Below, one piece after another: positions 21,728 through 31,920 of a stretch of 64,000 bases of DNA. Below the pieces are notes generated by a model. It was not told where the DNA came from. It saw only the letters and a program-made list of their open reading frames with translations, and did not search any database. The position numbers and the translations under genes are program-made. The stretch comes from Coccinella septempunctata. Lineage: Eukaryota; Arthropoda; Insecta; Coleoptera; Coccinellidae. How positions within the stretch are numbered: position 1 is the first letter of the stretch; each line of letters starts with the position of its first letter. The DNA lies in NCBI RefSeq assembly GCF_907165205.1, contig NC_058189.1:29166270-29230269 (forward strand). Reading direction: 5' to 3'.

Positions 21728-22858
21728 TTTTTTTTTTTTTTCCTTCGTGTGAGGGGAAAACCCTTTATGGGCGCCCAGAGGGTCCGCACTCTAGGTAGTG
21801 TGAGACTCCGAGATCTTGTTTGGCTACTCACTAAAAACCCCTCACACTTTCGACGGAGAAGTTCTTCGTCCGGCCCTTGCAGCGTCCCTTAACAAAAGAG
21901 ATGAGCTGCAAGTGGCATCTAGAGTTCATGGGATCTGATGATATGCAGTGACCCAAGCAACACCGCCTTCTGCATTCTGTGCGCTAGTATCTCGGCCCAA
22001 GATCTGCAGGCCGGAATAATCTTCAATTCTTCCACGTAGTTGGCTCTCATTCCTCCGAGACATCCTATGATCAGTACAACCATCCTGACTTTATGACCCG
22101 GGTACATAGTTCCAAGCTCGAAAACAAGATCTTTGTATTTTTGCCTTTTCTGCTCTTCCTTCATCACCATGTTGTTTTCTGCAGGGGATGAGAATTCCAC
22201 GACGAACAATTCATTCAGCTCTTTGTCCAAAAGAAGTATGTCTGGCTTTATTGCATTGATCTGCCGTGTTGTTGAGACAGGATAGTTCCAGTATATTCGA
22301 GCTTTCTCGTTCTGGACCACCGCTTCAATCTCCAGAGGCACATATGGTAGCACCGGTTCTTTGTCTATCTCATATGCCGCCCTCAGATGGAAGTAGAGAA
22401 CTCGGAGTGCCGCGTTGTGTCTCTCTATATACCCCGATGGAGCATGGACTCTGCAGGCGGAGAGAATGTGCATAATCGTTTCTTGTTGACTATGGCACGC
22501 TCTGCACGTTGTTGGGGTGTCCATTTTCATGATGTTCTTTTTATACCATCTGGTATTTATTACTCCATCCTGACACGCCATCACAAATCCCTCCGTCTCT
22601 GACTTAAGGCTAGCCGACTTTAGAAAGGCGAAAGACAATTCTTCCGACAGATCTTGGTCTTTTAAACTCCTGAAAAATATGGAGTGCAGGCTCTTACTCA
22701 TATGATGTTCGAGTAATGTATTCGACTGAGACTTCCGGATCAGTCTTGCTAGCCTTCTTTGGTCCGCTTGAGTGATCGGTGCTTCAGCACGTTCAGGATC
22801 GATCGACACGCCGGTTATACCGAGCTTCTCCAAGGCTCTCCTAATAATAATAATAATG
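21728..22858 (-). mobile_element. R4-like family F, 5'-truncated, inserted in family E copy 1
   Basis: Minus-strand element with poly(A) (T-run 21726-21741) and a 180-bp 3' UTR. An 11-bp target duplication CTATCAGCATT lies at 21717-21727 and 22859-22869. The UTR carries a possible long hairpin (GTGTGAGGGG near 21747 with CCCCTCACAC near 21838). The 5' end carries five TAA/AAT units just before the duplication. It inserted at the junction of family E with its (ATT)n, so it postdates E. Confidence 0.8.
21919..22833 (-). pseudogene. family F R4-like ORF, C-terminal 304 residues
   Basis: Open without stops but lacking RT core motifs because of 5' truncation. It shows LKSETEGFVMACQDGVI, a CCHC knuckle (CRACHSQQETIMHILSAC), YWNYPVSTTRQI, KPDILLLDKELNELFVVEF (PD-(D/E)XK-like) and the C-terminus MQKAVLLGSLHIIRSHEL. 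The shared MQKAVLLG C-terminal block with family E places both in one R4-like group, yet they are otherwise very diverged. It encodes only the zinc knuckle and endonuclease, so it is inactive. Confidence 0.78.
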
Positions 22859-22865
22859 CTATCAG

Positions 22866-22900
<35 letters not shown>
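22866..22900. repeat. (ATT)n microsatellite
   Basis: About eleven ATT units at the 5' boundary of family E copy 1. They are the probable target sequence, with shorter ATT units also at its 3' boundary (20643-20649). Confidence 0.92.
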
Positions 22901-22901
<1 letters not shown>

Positions 22902-23389
22902 GCTCTGACGAGGTCGAATGAGAGCGAAGCCCGAAGCCTAGTCATCATTTACTCTTTGTCGACGAAATCGTATTTCTGTTAATACTTTCAGTGGTGGTTG
23001 TTTGCTAGTTCGATTTAGATCGTAACATTTGTTGATTTAAATATCGGCGGTTGTTTTGCATCTGAATTAAATCCGTTTATTATTCACCTGCCTTACGCTT
23101 GCGTGATCCATTTATGATAATTTTCTATATGCGGTTGTTGTGAAGTGTGACATAAATATATGCTGCACACTTCTCAATGCGAATTGAAGTGATTGTATAA
23201 AAATGATCCACAACATACAAAACACCTGAAGGAAAGAAATGGTTCACTATGTGCCTAAAGGCTGTAAAAAATACCGCAATGGTATAAAGCGATATTTTCT
23301 ATTTTATAATATGAATAGATGTACAGAAGTTCCATTTCCCAATGTAGAGCCTATTTATAATAAGTATATCAGATGAAGATAGTGCTCAC
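22901..23389. other. unannotated intronic DNA downstream of dynein exon
   Basis: No gene or repeat family recognised. It is the start of the next dynein intron (minus strand), beginning with the donor GTGAGC at 23389-23384. Confidence 0.6.
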
Positions 23390-23651
23390 CTCAATGTAAC
23401 CCAACTTACACCTCGTTTGGGATCTATTTCATCCAGATGATTTTGAACGAAAATACAGCTCGCTAACCAATCAGCAGAATTGTATTCATACGGTATATTC
23501 CATCCTAGAGGCCCGAATTTCCTTCTCTCTTGAACTACAGTATGGAGAAAAGAAATGGCGTATATGAGCGGAATATATTGCCATGCGTCAGAATAATCCA
23601 GCATATCTTGATTCATAGAGGTGTAAGTTCGCAACAGACCAGCTCTAACAC
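23390..23651 (-). CDS. axonemal dynein heavy chain, exon (AAA6 lid region)
   Basis: A 262-nt exon preceded by acceptor TTTCAG (rc of 23652-23657) and followed by donor GTGAGC (rc of 23384-23389). It encodes RAGLLRTYTSMNQDMLDYSD, then FLHTVVQERRKFGPLGWNIP, then NHLDEIDPKRGVSWVTLR. The VQERRKFGPLGWNIPYE motif is diagnostic of axonemal dynein heavy chains and lies in the lid region after AAA6 (D6). The wording best fits outer-arm DNAH5/DNAH8 (fly kl-3). The first two bases complete a Gly codon begun by the 56296-56494 exon; the last codon is split AG|G. Role: ATP-driven motor of cilia or sperm flagella. No damage seen. Confidence 0.92.
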
Positions 23652-24065
23652 CTGAAATTACAAATTGAGATAGTTTGAAAACTGTGATATAGGATTCATT
23701 TCTTGTATCAAACTGGTACCAAAACTATTATTTATAAGTTCTGTTCCATAATTAACAATATCATGATTAAGTCCTTAATATTCCATAAACATTTCAAAAT
23801 TGTCAAACGTTATTATTAAACCAGCATATTATTGCTGCTATTCATTAGGATGGCATCCAAATGAATCCAAATAGGCATAATATGGGAGGACAATACTACT
23901 TTATCCACAATTGTATAATATTCATTTGAAAAACCTGTTGAAAAAGGCATTATTATTCGTGATGAGCGAAGCGAGTTACAGTTACGAAATATTTTGCTTC
24001 TCGTAACTAACAACGAAAAAGTAAAACGTTTCAAAACGTCAATGAGAAGTGTCACTTTATAACGT
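23652..24065. other. start (3' end on minus strand) of the 32.6-kb dynein intron
   Basis: Acceptor-side DNA of the giant intron, AT-rich with no recognised repeat. The polypyrimidine tract is short. Confidence 0.6.
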
Positions 24066-24248
24066 TAAGCCCGTTTGCAACAGCCGAGAATTCTCTAGAG
24101 AATTTACTCGAGAATTCATGCGCCGTGAATTCTTTACCGTTACATACCCGCTTTCGGTAGAATTCACTGTTCAGTTGCATACAAAATAATCTCTGCTCTT
24201 TTCATACAAAAATTTGGTAGAGAATTCTCGGCTGTTCCAAACGCGCTT
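24066..24248. repeat. 183-bp palindromic MITE
   Basis: Terminal inverted repeats of about 32 bp: the left arm contains CAACAGCCGAGAATTCTCTA (24079-24098) and the right arm its near-complement (24217-24240). Several internal GAATTC/AGAATT copies (24110-24170) give secondary foldback. No coding capacity. Family unknown. Confidence 0.7.
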
Positions 24249-24366
24249 TATATGTGAAAATCAGAGAAATATCTTTTCTAAAATATCTCACCTCATTTTT
24301 TATGATATCTGTAATCATTTCGATATTTTGATATACTATTGTGCACGGTAATATACGCAGTATAAG

Positions 24367-25954
24367 ATGAATATTGATGCAATGGGGATTTTTTTGTATG
24401 GTTTGGACTCAGGTGTCGACTACATAGTTCTGTCGGAGACATGGAGGATTGCGGATGAAAGACTATATGGCATGGAAGGATACGCGTTGGTCTACAATAG
24501 GAGAGATTTCAATCAAAATGATGGAGTTGTTGCATATGTCAGTAACAGGTATAAGTTCAATCATCAGATCTCAACGATAGGTGGCATGAAAATCTTTGAA
24601 AAAAAATTGAGCTTGAGCATTGGAGAAACGTGGTCCTGTTGGCATTCTATCGATCGCCTTCATCAGATATTACAGTTTTTAATAGGGAGCTCCAGAATTA
24701 TTTGATAACTTGTGATGGAGGATGTGGCGAAAATACTTATATATTTGTAGGAGATATAAACATTGACATACTGGTTGATAATGAGTGCAACCTTGAATAC
24801 GTTAGTGTACTTAGCGACTCTGGGTTTGTTTCTGCCATAAATTGCCCGACTAGGGTGCATCGGGGACATGAATCTTGCTTAGACGATATCTTCGTAAAGG
24901 CGAAACAGGAAGTTATCGAGAACATGTTGCCTCTCGTTGTTCGTACTGACATAACAGATCACTACATAACTGTGTTACAATTGAACTGGGGTCGTCCTCA
25001 TAAAACATCGAATGAAAACGCCTATTTCAGTTATTTGAATCACAGTCAACTTCGATCGATCTTGGAGGATGTTTCCTGGTCCTCTGTTTATTCTGATTCG
25101 GACCCTGATTTGGCCGTGGATAATTTCATCAACGTACTACAGGAAGCAATAGGCAAAAGCACATTTTTCAGGAAGAAACTTCGAAGAAAAACTAAGATTG
25201 CACCCTGGATAACAAATGGTCTTCTTAAGTCTTCACAAACGAAGAATAAATTATTCAATGACGTTTAAAGAGATCCGAACAAACCTGATCTCAGGTCGCA
25301 CTACAATAGGTACAGGAATTGACTCAATTCAATTATAAAGAAGACGAAATATATTTATTACTCTGAGAGAATAGGATCGAATTGTGATGATAATAGGAAA
25401 TTGTGGGGAGTAGTCGAGGAGCTCACAGGCACCAAGAGAGCTAATCGAGGAGTCACTTCGTTGAAGAATGAGGCAGGTGAAATTTTGACTGAGAAAAATG
25501 ATATTGCTGATGAGTTCGTGAAGAGTTTTTCTAATTTGGGAAGAAATCTCGCTCAAAAAATCAGGCAACCCTTAGAATATAAATCGGACCGTCCATCTGT
25601 TTCCAATACTTTTGTTCTGTTACCAATTGATGAGATCGAGGTTGCGGGCCTTATAAGGGGTCTGAAGGAGAAGAATTCCGTTGGCCCAGACGGGATTCGA
25701 TCGGAGACACTAAAGTGTATGTCTGACTATATATCAAAGCCTCTGACTCACATTTTGAATTTGTGCTTGAGAAATGGTTTGTGGCCGACAGCCTTCAAGG
25801 ATTCCATAATCATACCATTGCCCAAGGGGGGTGATAAAAATAATGTCGGCAACTATAGGCCGATCTCACTGGTAAGCAATTTGTCCAAGATCTTCGAGAA
25901 GCTTCTCAAACGTAGAATATCATCATATGTCACCAGATACGGGATGCTATCTGA
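24367..25954 (+). pseudogene. decayed LINE: endonuclease and RT fingers
   Basis: A frameshift near 24630 separates the first endonuclease part (24367-24705) from the second (24630-25268). In-frame stops at 25266-25268 and about 25323 precede RT sequence (25401-25954) with KNSVGPDGIRSETLKC and NYRPISLVSNLSKIFEKLL. It ends exactly at the target duplication CTATCTGA of the inserted DNA element. Inactive. Confidence 0.82.
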
Positions 25955-26980
25955 TATGGAGAGTAGAGAGAAGGAGAACGATCGACGTACTAAAAATGTG
26001 TCCCCGAAAACGGGAAACGTAGGATAGGTGTCGCTGCGATTGCAGCGGGTATCGATAAGGGGTGGGGATTCAAGAGTCTTCATTTTATTTTAGGTTATGT
26101 GTCATCGTGGTTTTTCTGATGATTTTTCAAATACCTCTCTTCAAATCTATATTACATATGAGTTCTCTGAATTATATGCAATAAAATGCAAGTCGAGATC
26201 AATGGAATTCAAAAGCAATCACTGATCAAAAAAATTGTACCTACTTTTGTTTATCATTGTTTATTGAAAGCAGCTATGTTAGTTGGTTTACCGTAATCTT
26301 CAAAATTATATAAATCCGAAGTGAGGCGTAGTACACATCAAGACAACAAAAGGTAGCAGTTTCAGATTTATCACTTAGGTATTAGAGTAGATTCTGTTGC
26401 CAATACTCAGCTGAGAACCGATATAAACCATATATTATGTTATGCCAACAAAATTCTTCAAGAATATTCTCTTCTGAACCATGTAGTTTTTATTGGTTAG
26501 AGAAGAGTCAACTTCTCACGAGGGATGACAATTTCGATTTCGTTTATAATGAATCCATCATCTTTTTGATATCTTCATCGCAAAAGTGCTCTTGACACAC
26601 AAATTGATTTGGAGTCGATTCTTGAGATAAGGTTTTTTTTTCTTTCCGATGCCAAAACACTCTTATACTAGCGCACGCTTCAACATTTCCCCATGATCAT
26701 ATGTTGTTCTCTTATCAAAAATCGAAAATAATAACAGGGTCGTGACATGATTCTGTTATCTGTGAATAATAATATTCCTATTATCTGTCACCAGGGAAAC
26801 AGTTCACTCAGTCAACGAGCCAACTACAATTTGATTTGTGTAAATCAAAATTTCGCACTCTCGTGATGGCCAGCGCGACTGTTGGCAAAAGCAGGAACTA
26901 CTCTATTGGTACATATTTTAGGGGACAAAAAATCTGTGGTCTCAAAGCAGCGATCGTTCTCCTTCTCTCTACTCTCCATA
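25955..26980. mobile_element. non-autonomous DNA transposon with 8-bp TSD, copy 1
   Basis: 1,026 bp. Both ends read TATGGAGAGTAGAGAGAAGG inwards, with inverted repeats of about 30 bp. Target duplication CTATCTGA at 25947-25954 and 26981-26988. It splits the LINE frame between MLSD and KQFGF. No transposase reading. A second copy with its own 8-bp duplication is at 39363-40416. An 8-bp duplication fits hAT or P superfamilies, but the terminal sequence is not typical of either, so the superfamily is open. Confidence 0.9.
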
Positions 26981-27601
26981 CTATCTGACAAGCAATTTGG
27001 TTTCAGAGAGAAAACATCAACTGAGGATGCAATATTGGCCCTAACAAAAAAGATTAACGCTGGTGTGGACAGAAATAAGGCTAGTTTGTGCATGTTCTTA
27101 GATCTGTCGAAGGCATTCGGTTAGTCATCGTTTGCTTCTACAGACATTGGAGGATATGGGCTTCAGGGAAGCTCCTAGAGAGCTATCTTTCGGGTAGGCA
27201 TCAGAGTGTTAGGGTGAATACTAGAATGGATTGTTCTCACTGAGGGGTTGCGGAGATATTGTGGGTTGCGCTGATGACATAGCCATATTTGTCGAGGATG
27301 AAAGCTGGATTTCTCTCGGTGAAAAAGCACAAGAGTGCTTCAAAGTCATAAAACGGTGGTTGAATGAGAGACTACTGACGGTGAACCTGGAGAAGACTAA
27401 ATATATGACTTTTACGGCCGATAGATCTATCACGCCTCCCTTTCAGACCCTAGAAATTGTTATTGAGAACCAACCCTGTACTATTCAGCTAGTGGATGCA
27501 ATGAAATATCTGGGCGTCTACGTCGACCGTCATTTGAGTTGGGGTTTCCACAGTTTTTACATTGTCAAGAAGCTGCAAACACCTCTATACAGGTTTAAAT
27601 G
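26981..27601 (+). pseudogene. decayed LINE: RT palm
   Basis: It continues the LINE after the inserted element: FREKTSTEDAIL, MFLDLSKAF, a frameshift near 27120, a deletion of the loop region, then a damaged active site reading GCADDIAIF where YADD is expected, and VDAMKYLGVYVDRHLSW. It ends at the 5-bp target duplication AAATG of the Copia element. The Y to C change and the deletion make it non-functional. Confidence 0.8.
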
Positions 27602-27735
27602 TATTAAAACAACGTGCCTATTCAGTGGCTAACGACGAACTGAACTTTTATTCCAAGATTCATCACATACAACATACAACCATAGATGGCGCTACAATTG
27701 TTTAATTGTTGTTACACTAAAAAAGATTCCTAACA
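27602..27735 (-). repeat. Copia 3' LTR
   Basis: 134 bp, nearly identical to 31782-31915 (differences include gtgcc/gttcc and ttgttac/ttgtcac). Contains AATAAAAG (complement of cttttatt near 27650), a likely polyadenylation signal. Confidence 0.92.
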
Positions 27736-27794
27736 CCCCAACTACAACAAATAAACAAAAAACTTAAAAAAATTTATTCAAACCAATTTTTCCT

Positions 27795-30700
27795 TTATCT
27801 AGCCAATCCAAGACCTCTAATACATCTATTATGCTTAATAGGATTCAAAGCCTTGGTCAGAACATCAGCTGGCATATCAGTTGTTGGCAAATATTTCAAA
27901 CTAATTATATCATTGCTTATTGCATCTTTTATGAAGTGATATTTAATATCTATATGTTTACTTTTTCTATTGCACACATAATTTGCCACCAACTTCTGTG
28001 CACTCTGGCTGTCATTATATAATAAAACAGTACACAGGTGACCTGTAAGTTCACAAAATAAAGATCTCAAATATATCCCTTCTTTGCAAGCCTCAGCTAT
28101 AGCCATATACTCAGATTCCATACTTGACAAAGCGACAGTTCTTTGTTTTCTACTCTCCCAGGAAATAGCTGAGCCTGACATTAAAAAACAAAAACCAGTA
28201 AATGATCTGCGATCCAACGTATTAGCCGCCCAATCTGCATCAACATACCCAATAAGTTCAGCTGTTTCCTGTTTAACATACTTTAAAGAAAACGTTTTAG
28301 TATTTTTAAGGTACCTAAGAATTCTCTTAGCATAGTTCCAATGAACATTTGTGTGACATTTATTAAATTGGCTGAGGAAGCTCACACTGTAAGATATGTC
28401 AGGTCTTGTGAGAACAGACAAATACATCAGACTTCCAATCAGCTGTTGATACGGAATTTCTTGATCACAAAATTCAGAATTATTAACATTCAATTTACAT
28501 TCCATTGGAGTACTAGCAACTTTACAATCTACCATGTTAAATTTCTCCAATAAATGATCTATATACTGCTCTTGATCCAATGTAACAACATTTATTTCTC
28601 TATCAACTTTGACTCTCATGCCTAAGCATTGCTGAACTCGACCCAAATTCTTTATCTTAAACTTAGAATTCAAAACAGAGATCAACTTGTCAGTCTCTTC
28701 TTGATCATTTGAGAAAACAAAAAAATCATCTACATACAAGGCAATAACAATTTTTACTTTATTATTCATTTTTGTGAAAACGCATGGCTCTATACAACTC
28801 TTTTTGAAACCTAATTCACTCAAACATTGTTCTACTCTCTCATACCAAGATCTGGAAGACTGTTTCAAACCATAAATTGCCTTTTTTAATTTAACAATTA
28901 CTCTATTTTTATTTTTATGAAAATCAACATTTGGTTGGACCATATAAATGTCCTCTTTGAGAAAACCATTTAAGAATGCTGTCTTAACATCTAAATGTGT
29001 GACATCTAAATTCAACTGAACAGACAGAGCAAACAATAACTTCAAGGAAGAATGCCTGACAACAGGTGAAAAAGTCTCTTCATAATCAACGTTGGGTTTC
29101 TGCGTGAAGCCCTTCGCCACTAAACGCGCCCTGTAATGTGCACTGTTATCATTATTCACTTTTCTTTTAAACACCCACTTACACTGAACTAAAGTTTTAT
29201 CAGGGGGTAAATCACTTACTGGAACCCACGCTTCATTTTCTTCAAATGCCTCCAGCTCATCCCTCATTGCCTCGATCCATCTGTCTCTATCTGGGCTATC
29301 TAGAGCTTCCTGGATACTGACAGGATCACCCATAACATCTGGACTTGATGTTGTGCACAGCTTTGAAACACCATATCCATAACGTTCTGGCTGCTTTCTC
29401 ATCCGTTTTGTTATTACAGGTGTTGGTTCTGGTTCCTCATCTTCTTCTGACTTCTGCAACATAGAATCTAAATCCAGTGTGGCGTTAACATGTACTGAAT
29501 CTGCAGGCATGATTTCGCTCAAGGTATCAGAAAATGGTTCAGCATTCATTTCTTCCTCATGTTCATCTGATTTTCTTGGTTCAATATCCCCAACTGAAAC
29601 TGATATGACAGCTTCATTTGTACAGTTCCTTTGTGTCTTTTCATGAATAATGACATCTCTACTAGTAATAATGCGTTTCTTGATCGGATCATAAACTCGG
29701 TATCCTTTCACATTCTCAGAAAATCCAACTAAGATGTGCTTCTTCGACTTAGTGTCCCATTTTAATCTTCTTTCCTTTGGCATGTGTACCATCACCTGAC
29801 TTCCAAATATACGGATATGACTCATATCTGGCTTCTTATTTGTCCAAAGCTCATACGGTGTTTTATTACCCAATCCGGATGCGATAGATCTATTTCTAAG
29901 ATATAGAGCAGTATTTGTTGCCTCTGCCCAAAATCTTTTATCTAATCCTGCATCAATTAACAAACAGCGAGCTCTTTCGACAATTGTCCGGTTAATTCGT
30001 TCACTTAGACCATTTTGCTCCGGTGTGTAAGCATTTGTTTTCTGGTGAACAATACCTTCCTGTTTCAGATAACCCTCAAAGTCATTGCTGCAAAACTCTA
30101 AGCCATTATCTGTCCTGAATACTTTAATTTTCTTGTTTCGCTGATTTTCTACCATGCTTTTGAATTCCTTAAAGTACTTAAAAACTTCACTTTTAGCCTT
30201 AAGGAAATAAACAAAGGCCATACGGGAAAAGTCATCAACAAAAATTAAGAAATACCTCGACCCTCCAATTGAAGTAGACTCCATTGGTCCACAGACATCA
30301 GCATGGATCACTTCTAGCGGCTCACTACTCCTTGTACCTACATGATCAAATGGCAAACGTGATTGCTTTCCCTCACAACATACTGTACATGTATTTTTGC
30401 TAATCATAGATTTATCTGTGTATGATATTCCTCTGACGGCTCCACCTTTCATTTTATTTAAGTCGTTCATATTCAAATGGCCCAATCTTCTGTGCCAAAC
30501 TTCACTGCTAACTGCTGAAGAAGTCGTGAACAGAGATTGTTTATGTTCCTTGACCAACTTATAAACACCATTTTCCTGTTTTGCTATAGCCACTAAAATG
30601 TTTCTTTTATTGTAAACATAGCAGCCATCTGTCTTGAACTCCACTTTGTTTCCATTTCGGATAAGTTGACTAATAGAGATCAAATTAGTTGTAAGATCAG

Positions 30701-31715
30701 GGACACACAAGACATCTTTCAGAGTAACTTCGTACTTGCAACTTGGAGTGACTGTTATGATATCCATATCACCGGAACACAATACTGGCATGGCACTTTG
30801 ATTTGCTGCCATAATTTCTTTGATATTAGGTGAATATGATGCATTATTTATCATATTTACATCCGTCGTCATGTGAACACTTGCTCCGCTATCCAAATAA
30901 AAATCGTGTTTACTGTAGTTTCCATTCAAGAAAACAGCAGAAAAGACATTTGTTTTCCTCACTTGCTGTTGACCATTCAGCTTACACTGTGATTTGTAAT
31001 GTCCAAATTGTTTACAACGATAGCACTTTATGTTTGTCTTCTTTGTCGATCCTGACATTGACAGTCCGCCGCCATGGTGACTTGAGCTGTCATTCTTAGC
31101 ATTGCTACCAACCTTAGTATTCGGACGACTGTGCTGCCCTCTGCTTAAAAAAGCACTTCCTGGATCAGGATCGTCATTCGTCTCAAGGTCAATTAGCTTA
31201 GTTTTCACTACGTCAGCAGTAATGGCGATTCCGGAATGTTCGATAGCCATTATCATAGGAAAGTATTTTTCAGTCAAACCTGCCAGCATTAAACACCCGA
31301 TCCACTCGTCATTCACTGAGAATCCTGTTCCTGATAACTTCTGAGCTGCTTCCATAATTTGTGTAACGTAGCTCGTCATCGAATCGCAGTTGTCTAGACG
31401 AATTGATATTAAATTCCGCAACAAGGTTATTCTTCGGGAAAAGCCAGAATCATCGAATAAAGCCTGTAGTTTCCTCCACAAACTTATTGTGCTTGATGCA
31501 TCTTTGATGTGGACGTACAGTGATGGGTCGATCGTTAAAATTAACTTGGCTTTCGCCTTTGCATCTTCTGCGGCTGCATCTTGAGCACTTTCCTGCTTGA
31601 TATAGTTGGATGTACCCTCCAAAACTAGCAGATTCTCCGCTGCAAACGCCCATTCATGATAATTCTCGCGTCCCTTCAACTTTGGAACGCTGGTCAAGAA
31701 TGAATTAGAAGCCAT
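27795..31715 (-). CDS. Copia gag-pol polyprotein, intact
   Basis: 1,306 residues from ATG to stop. Gag is at about 1-230 with a CCHC knuckle at 231-244 (CYRCKQFGHYKSQC), and the aspartic protease DSGASVHM is near 275. Integrase has the zinc motif HRRLGHLN...CTVCCEGK near 406-450 and a catalytic core from about 470 (IHADVCGPM, FRTDNGLEF, YTPEQNGLSERINR). RT starts near 850 (ARLVAKGFTQ, LDVKTAFLNG) with the YVDD catalytic motif near 990, and RNase H (YVDADWAAN, SSMESEYMA) near 1160-1220. Domain order PR-IN-RT-RH is that of Copia. One frame, no separate gag stop. No defect was seen, so it is a candidate active element. Confidence 0.94.
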   Translation of the reverse strand: MASNSFLTSVPKLKGRENYHEWAFAAENLLVLEGTSNYIKQESAQDAAAEDAKAKAKLILTIDPSLYVHIKDASSTISLWRKLQALFDDSGFSRRITLLRNLISIRLDNCDSMTSYVTQIMEAAQKLSGTGFSVNDEWIGCLMLAGLTEKYFPMIMAIEHSGIAITADVVKTKLIDLETNDDPDPGSAFLSRGQHSRPNTKVGSNAKNDSSSHHGGGLSMSGSTKKTNIKCYRCKQFGHYKSQCKLNGQQQVRKTNVFSAVFLNGNYSKHDFYLDSGASVHMTTDVNMINNASYSPNIKEIMAANQSAMPVLCSGDMDIITVTPSCKYEVTLKDVLCVPDLTTNLISISQLIRNGNKVEFKTDGCYVYNKRNILVAIAKQENGVYKLVKEHKQSLFTTSSAVSSEVWHRRLGHLNMNDLNKMKGGAVRGISYTDKSMISKNTCTVCCEGKQSRLPFDHVGTRSSEPLEVIHADVCGPMESTSIGGSRYFLIFVDDFSRMAFVYFLKAKSEVFKYFKEFKSMVENQRNKKIKVFRTDNGLEFCSNDFEGYLKQEGIVHQKTNAYTPEQNGLSERINRTIVERARCLLIDAGLDKRFWAEATNTALYLRNRSIASGLGNKTPYELWTNKKPDMSHIRIFGSQVMVHMPKERRLKWDTKSKKHILVGFSENVKGYRVYDPIKKRIITSRDVIIHEKTQRNCTNEAVISVSVGDIEPRKSDEHEEEMNAEPFSDTLSEIMPADSVHVNATLDLDSMLQKSEEDEEPEPTPVITKRMRKQPERYGYGVSKLCTTSSPDVMGDPVSIQEALDSPDRDRWIEAMRDELEAFEENEAWVPVSDLPPDKTLVQCKWVFKRKVNNDNSAHYRARLVAKGFTQKPNVDYEETFSPVVRHSSLKLLFALSVQLNLDVTHLDVKTAFLNGFLKEDIYMVQPNVDFHKNKNRVIVKLKKAIYGLKQSSRSWYERVEQCLSELGFKKSCIEPCVFTKMNNKVKIVIALYVDDFFVFSNDQEETDKLISVLNSKFKIKNLGRVQQCLGMRVKVDREINVVTLDQEQYIDHLLEKFNMVDCKVASTPMECKLNVNNSEFCDQEIPYQQLIGSLMYLSVLTRPDISYSVSFLSQFNKCHTNVHWNYAKRILRYLKNTKTFSLKYVKQETAELIGYVDADWAANTLDRRSFTGFCFLMSGSAISWESRKQRTVALSSMESEYMAIAEACKEGIYLRSLFCELTGHLCTVLLYNDSQSAQKLVANYVCNRKSKHIDIKYHFIKDAISNDIISLKYLPTTDMPADVLTKALNPIKHNRCIRGLGLAR

Positions 31716-31768
31716 TGTCTTAACTAACTGATCGATTTCTTTCCTTAAAACTTAATAACGAGCACACG

Positions 31769-31781
31769 TGGGCCCATAACC
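31769..31781 (-). promoter_or_regulatory. Copia primer-binding site (half initiator tRNA-Met)
   Basis: GGTTATGGGCCCA on the coding strand, directly adjacent to the 5' LTR. It is complementary to the anticodon arm of eukaryotic initiator tRNA-Met (UGGGCCCAUAACC), not to its 3' acceptor end. Fly copia uses the same internal tRNA half as primer. Confidence 0.85.
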
Positions 31782-31915
31782 TATTAAAACAACGTTCCTA
31801 TTCAGTGGCTAACGACGAACTGAACTTTTATTCCAAGATTCATCACATACAACATACAACCATAGATGGCGCTACAATTGTTTAATTGTTGTCACACTAA
31901 AAAAGATTCCTAACA
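31782..31915 (-). repeat. Copia 5' LTR
   Basis: 134 bp partner of 27602-27735 and the source of transcription for the element. Flanked by AAATG on its outer side. Confidence 0.92.
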
Positions 31916-31920
31916 AAATG

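Larger units (their letters stand above)
27602..31915 (-). mobile_element. Copia-type LTR retrotransposon, complete
   Basis: 4.3 kb, minus strand. LTRs of 134 bp at 27602-27735 and 31782-31915 differ at only a few positions. Target duplication AAATG at 27597-27601 and 31916-31920. A single gag-pol frame is open throughout. A primer-binding site matching the initiator-tRNA anticodon arm adjoins the 5' LTR. Near-identical LTRs and an intact frame mean a recent insertion into the already decayed LINE. The LTR reads TGTTAGGAA ... TTTTAATA on the coding strand, so its 3' end is TA rather than the usual CA. Confidence 0.93.

Noticed and set aside
24367..25268. Host endonuclease/exonuclease gene
   Set aside because: VGDINIDIL and TDITDHY belong to the LINE endonuclease, followed by RT in the same frame.
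25955..26980. Calling the 8-bp-TSD element a hAT
   Set aside because: The duplication length fits, but the terminal bases are not typical and there is no transposase; left unclassified.
30830..31344. Plus-strand frames of 80-89 codons
   Set aside because: Antisense shadows of the Copia gag-pol gene.
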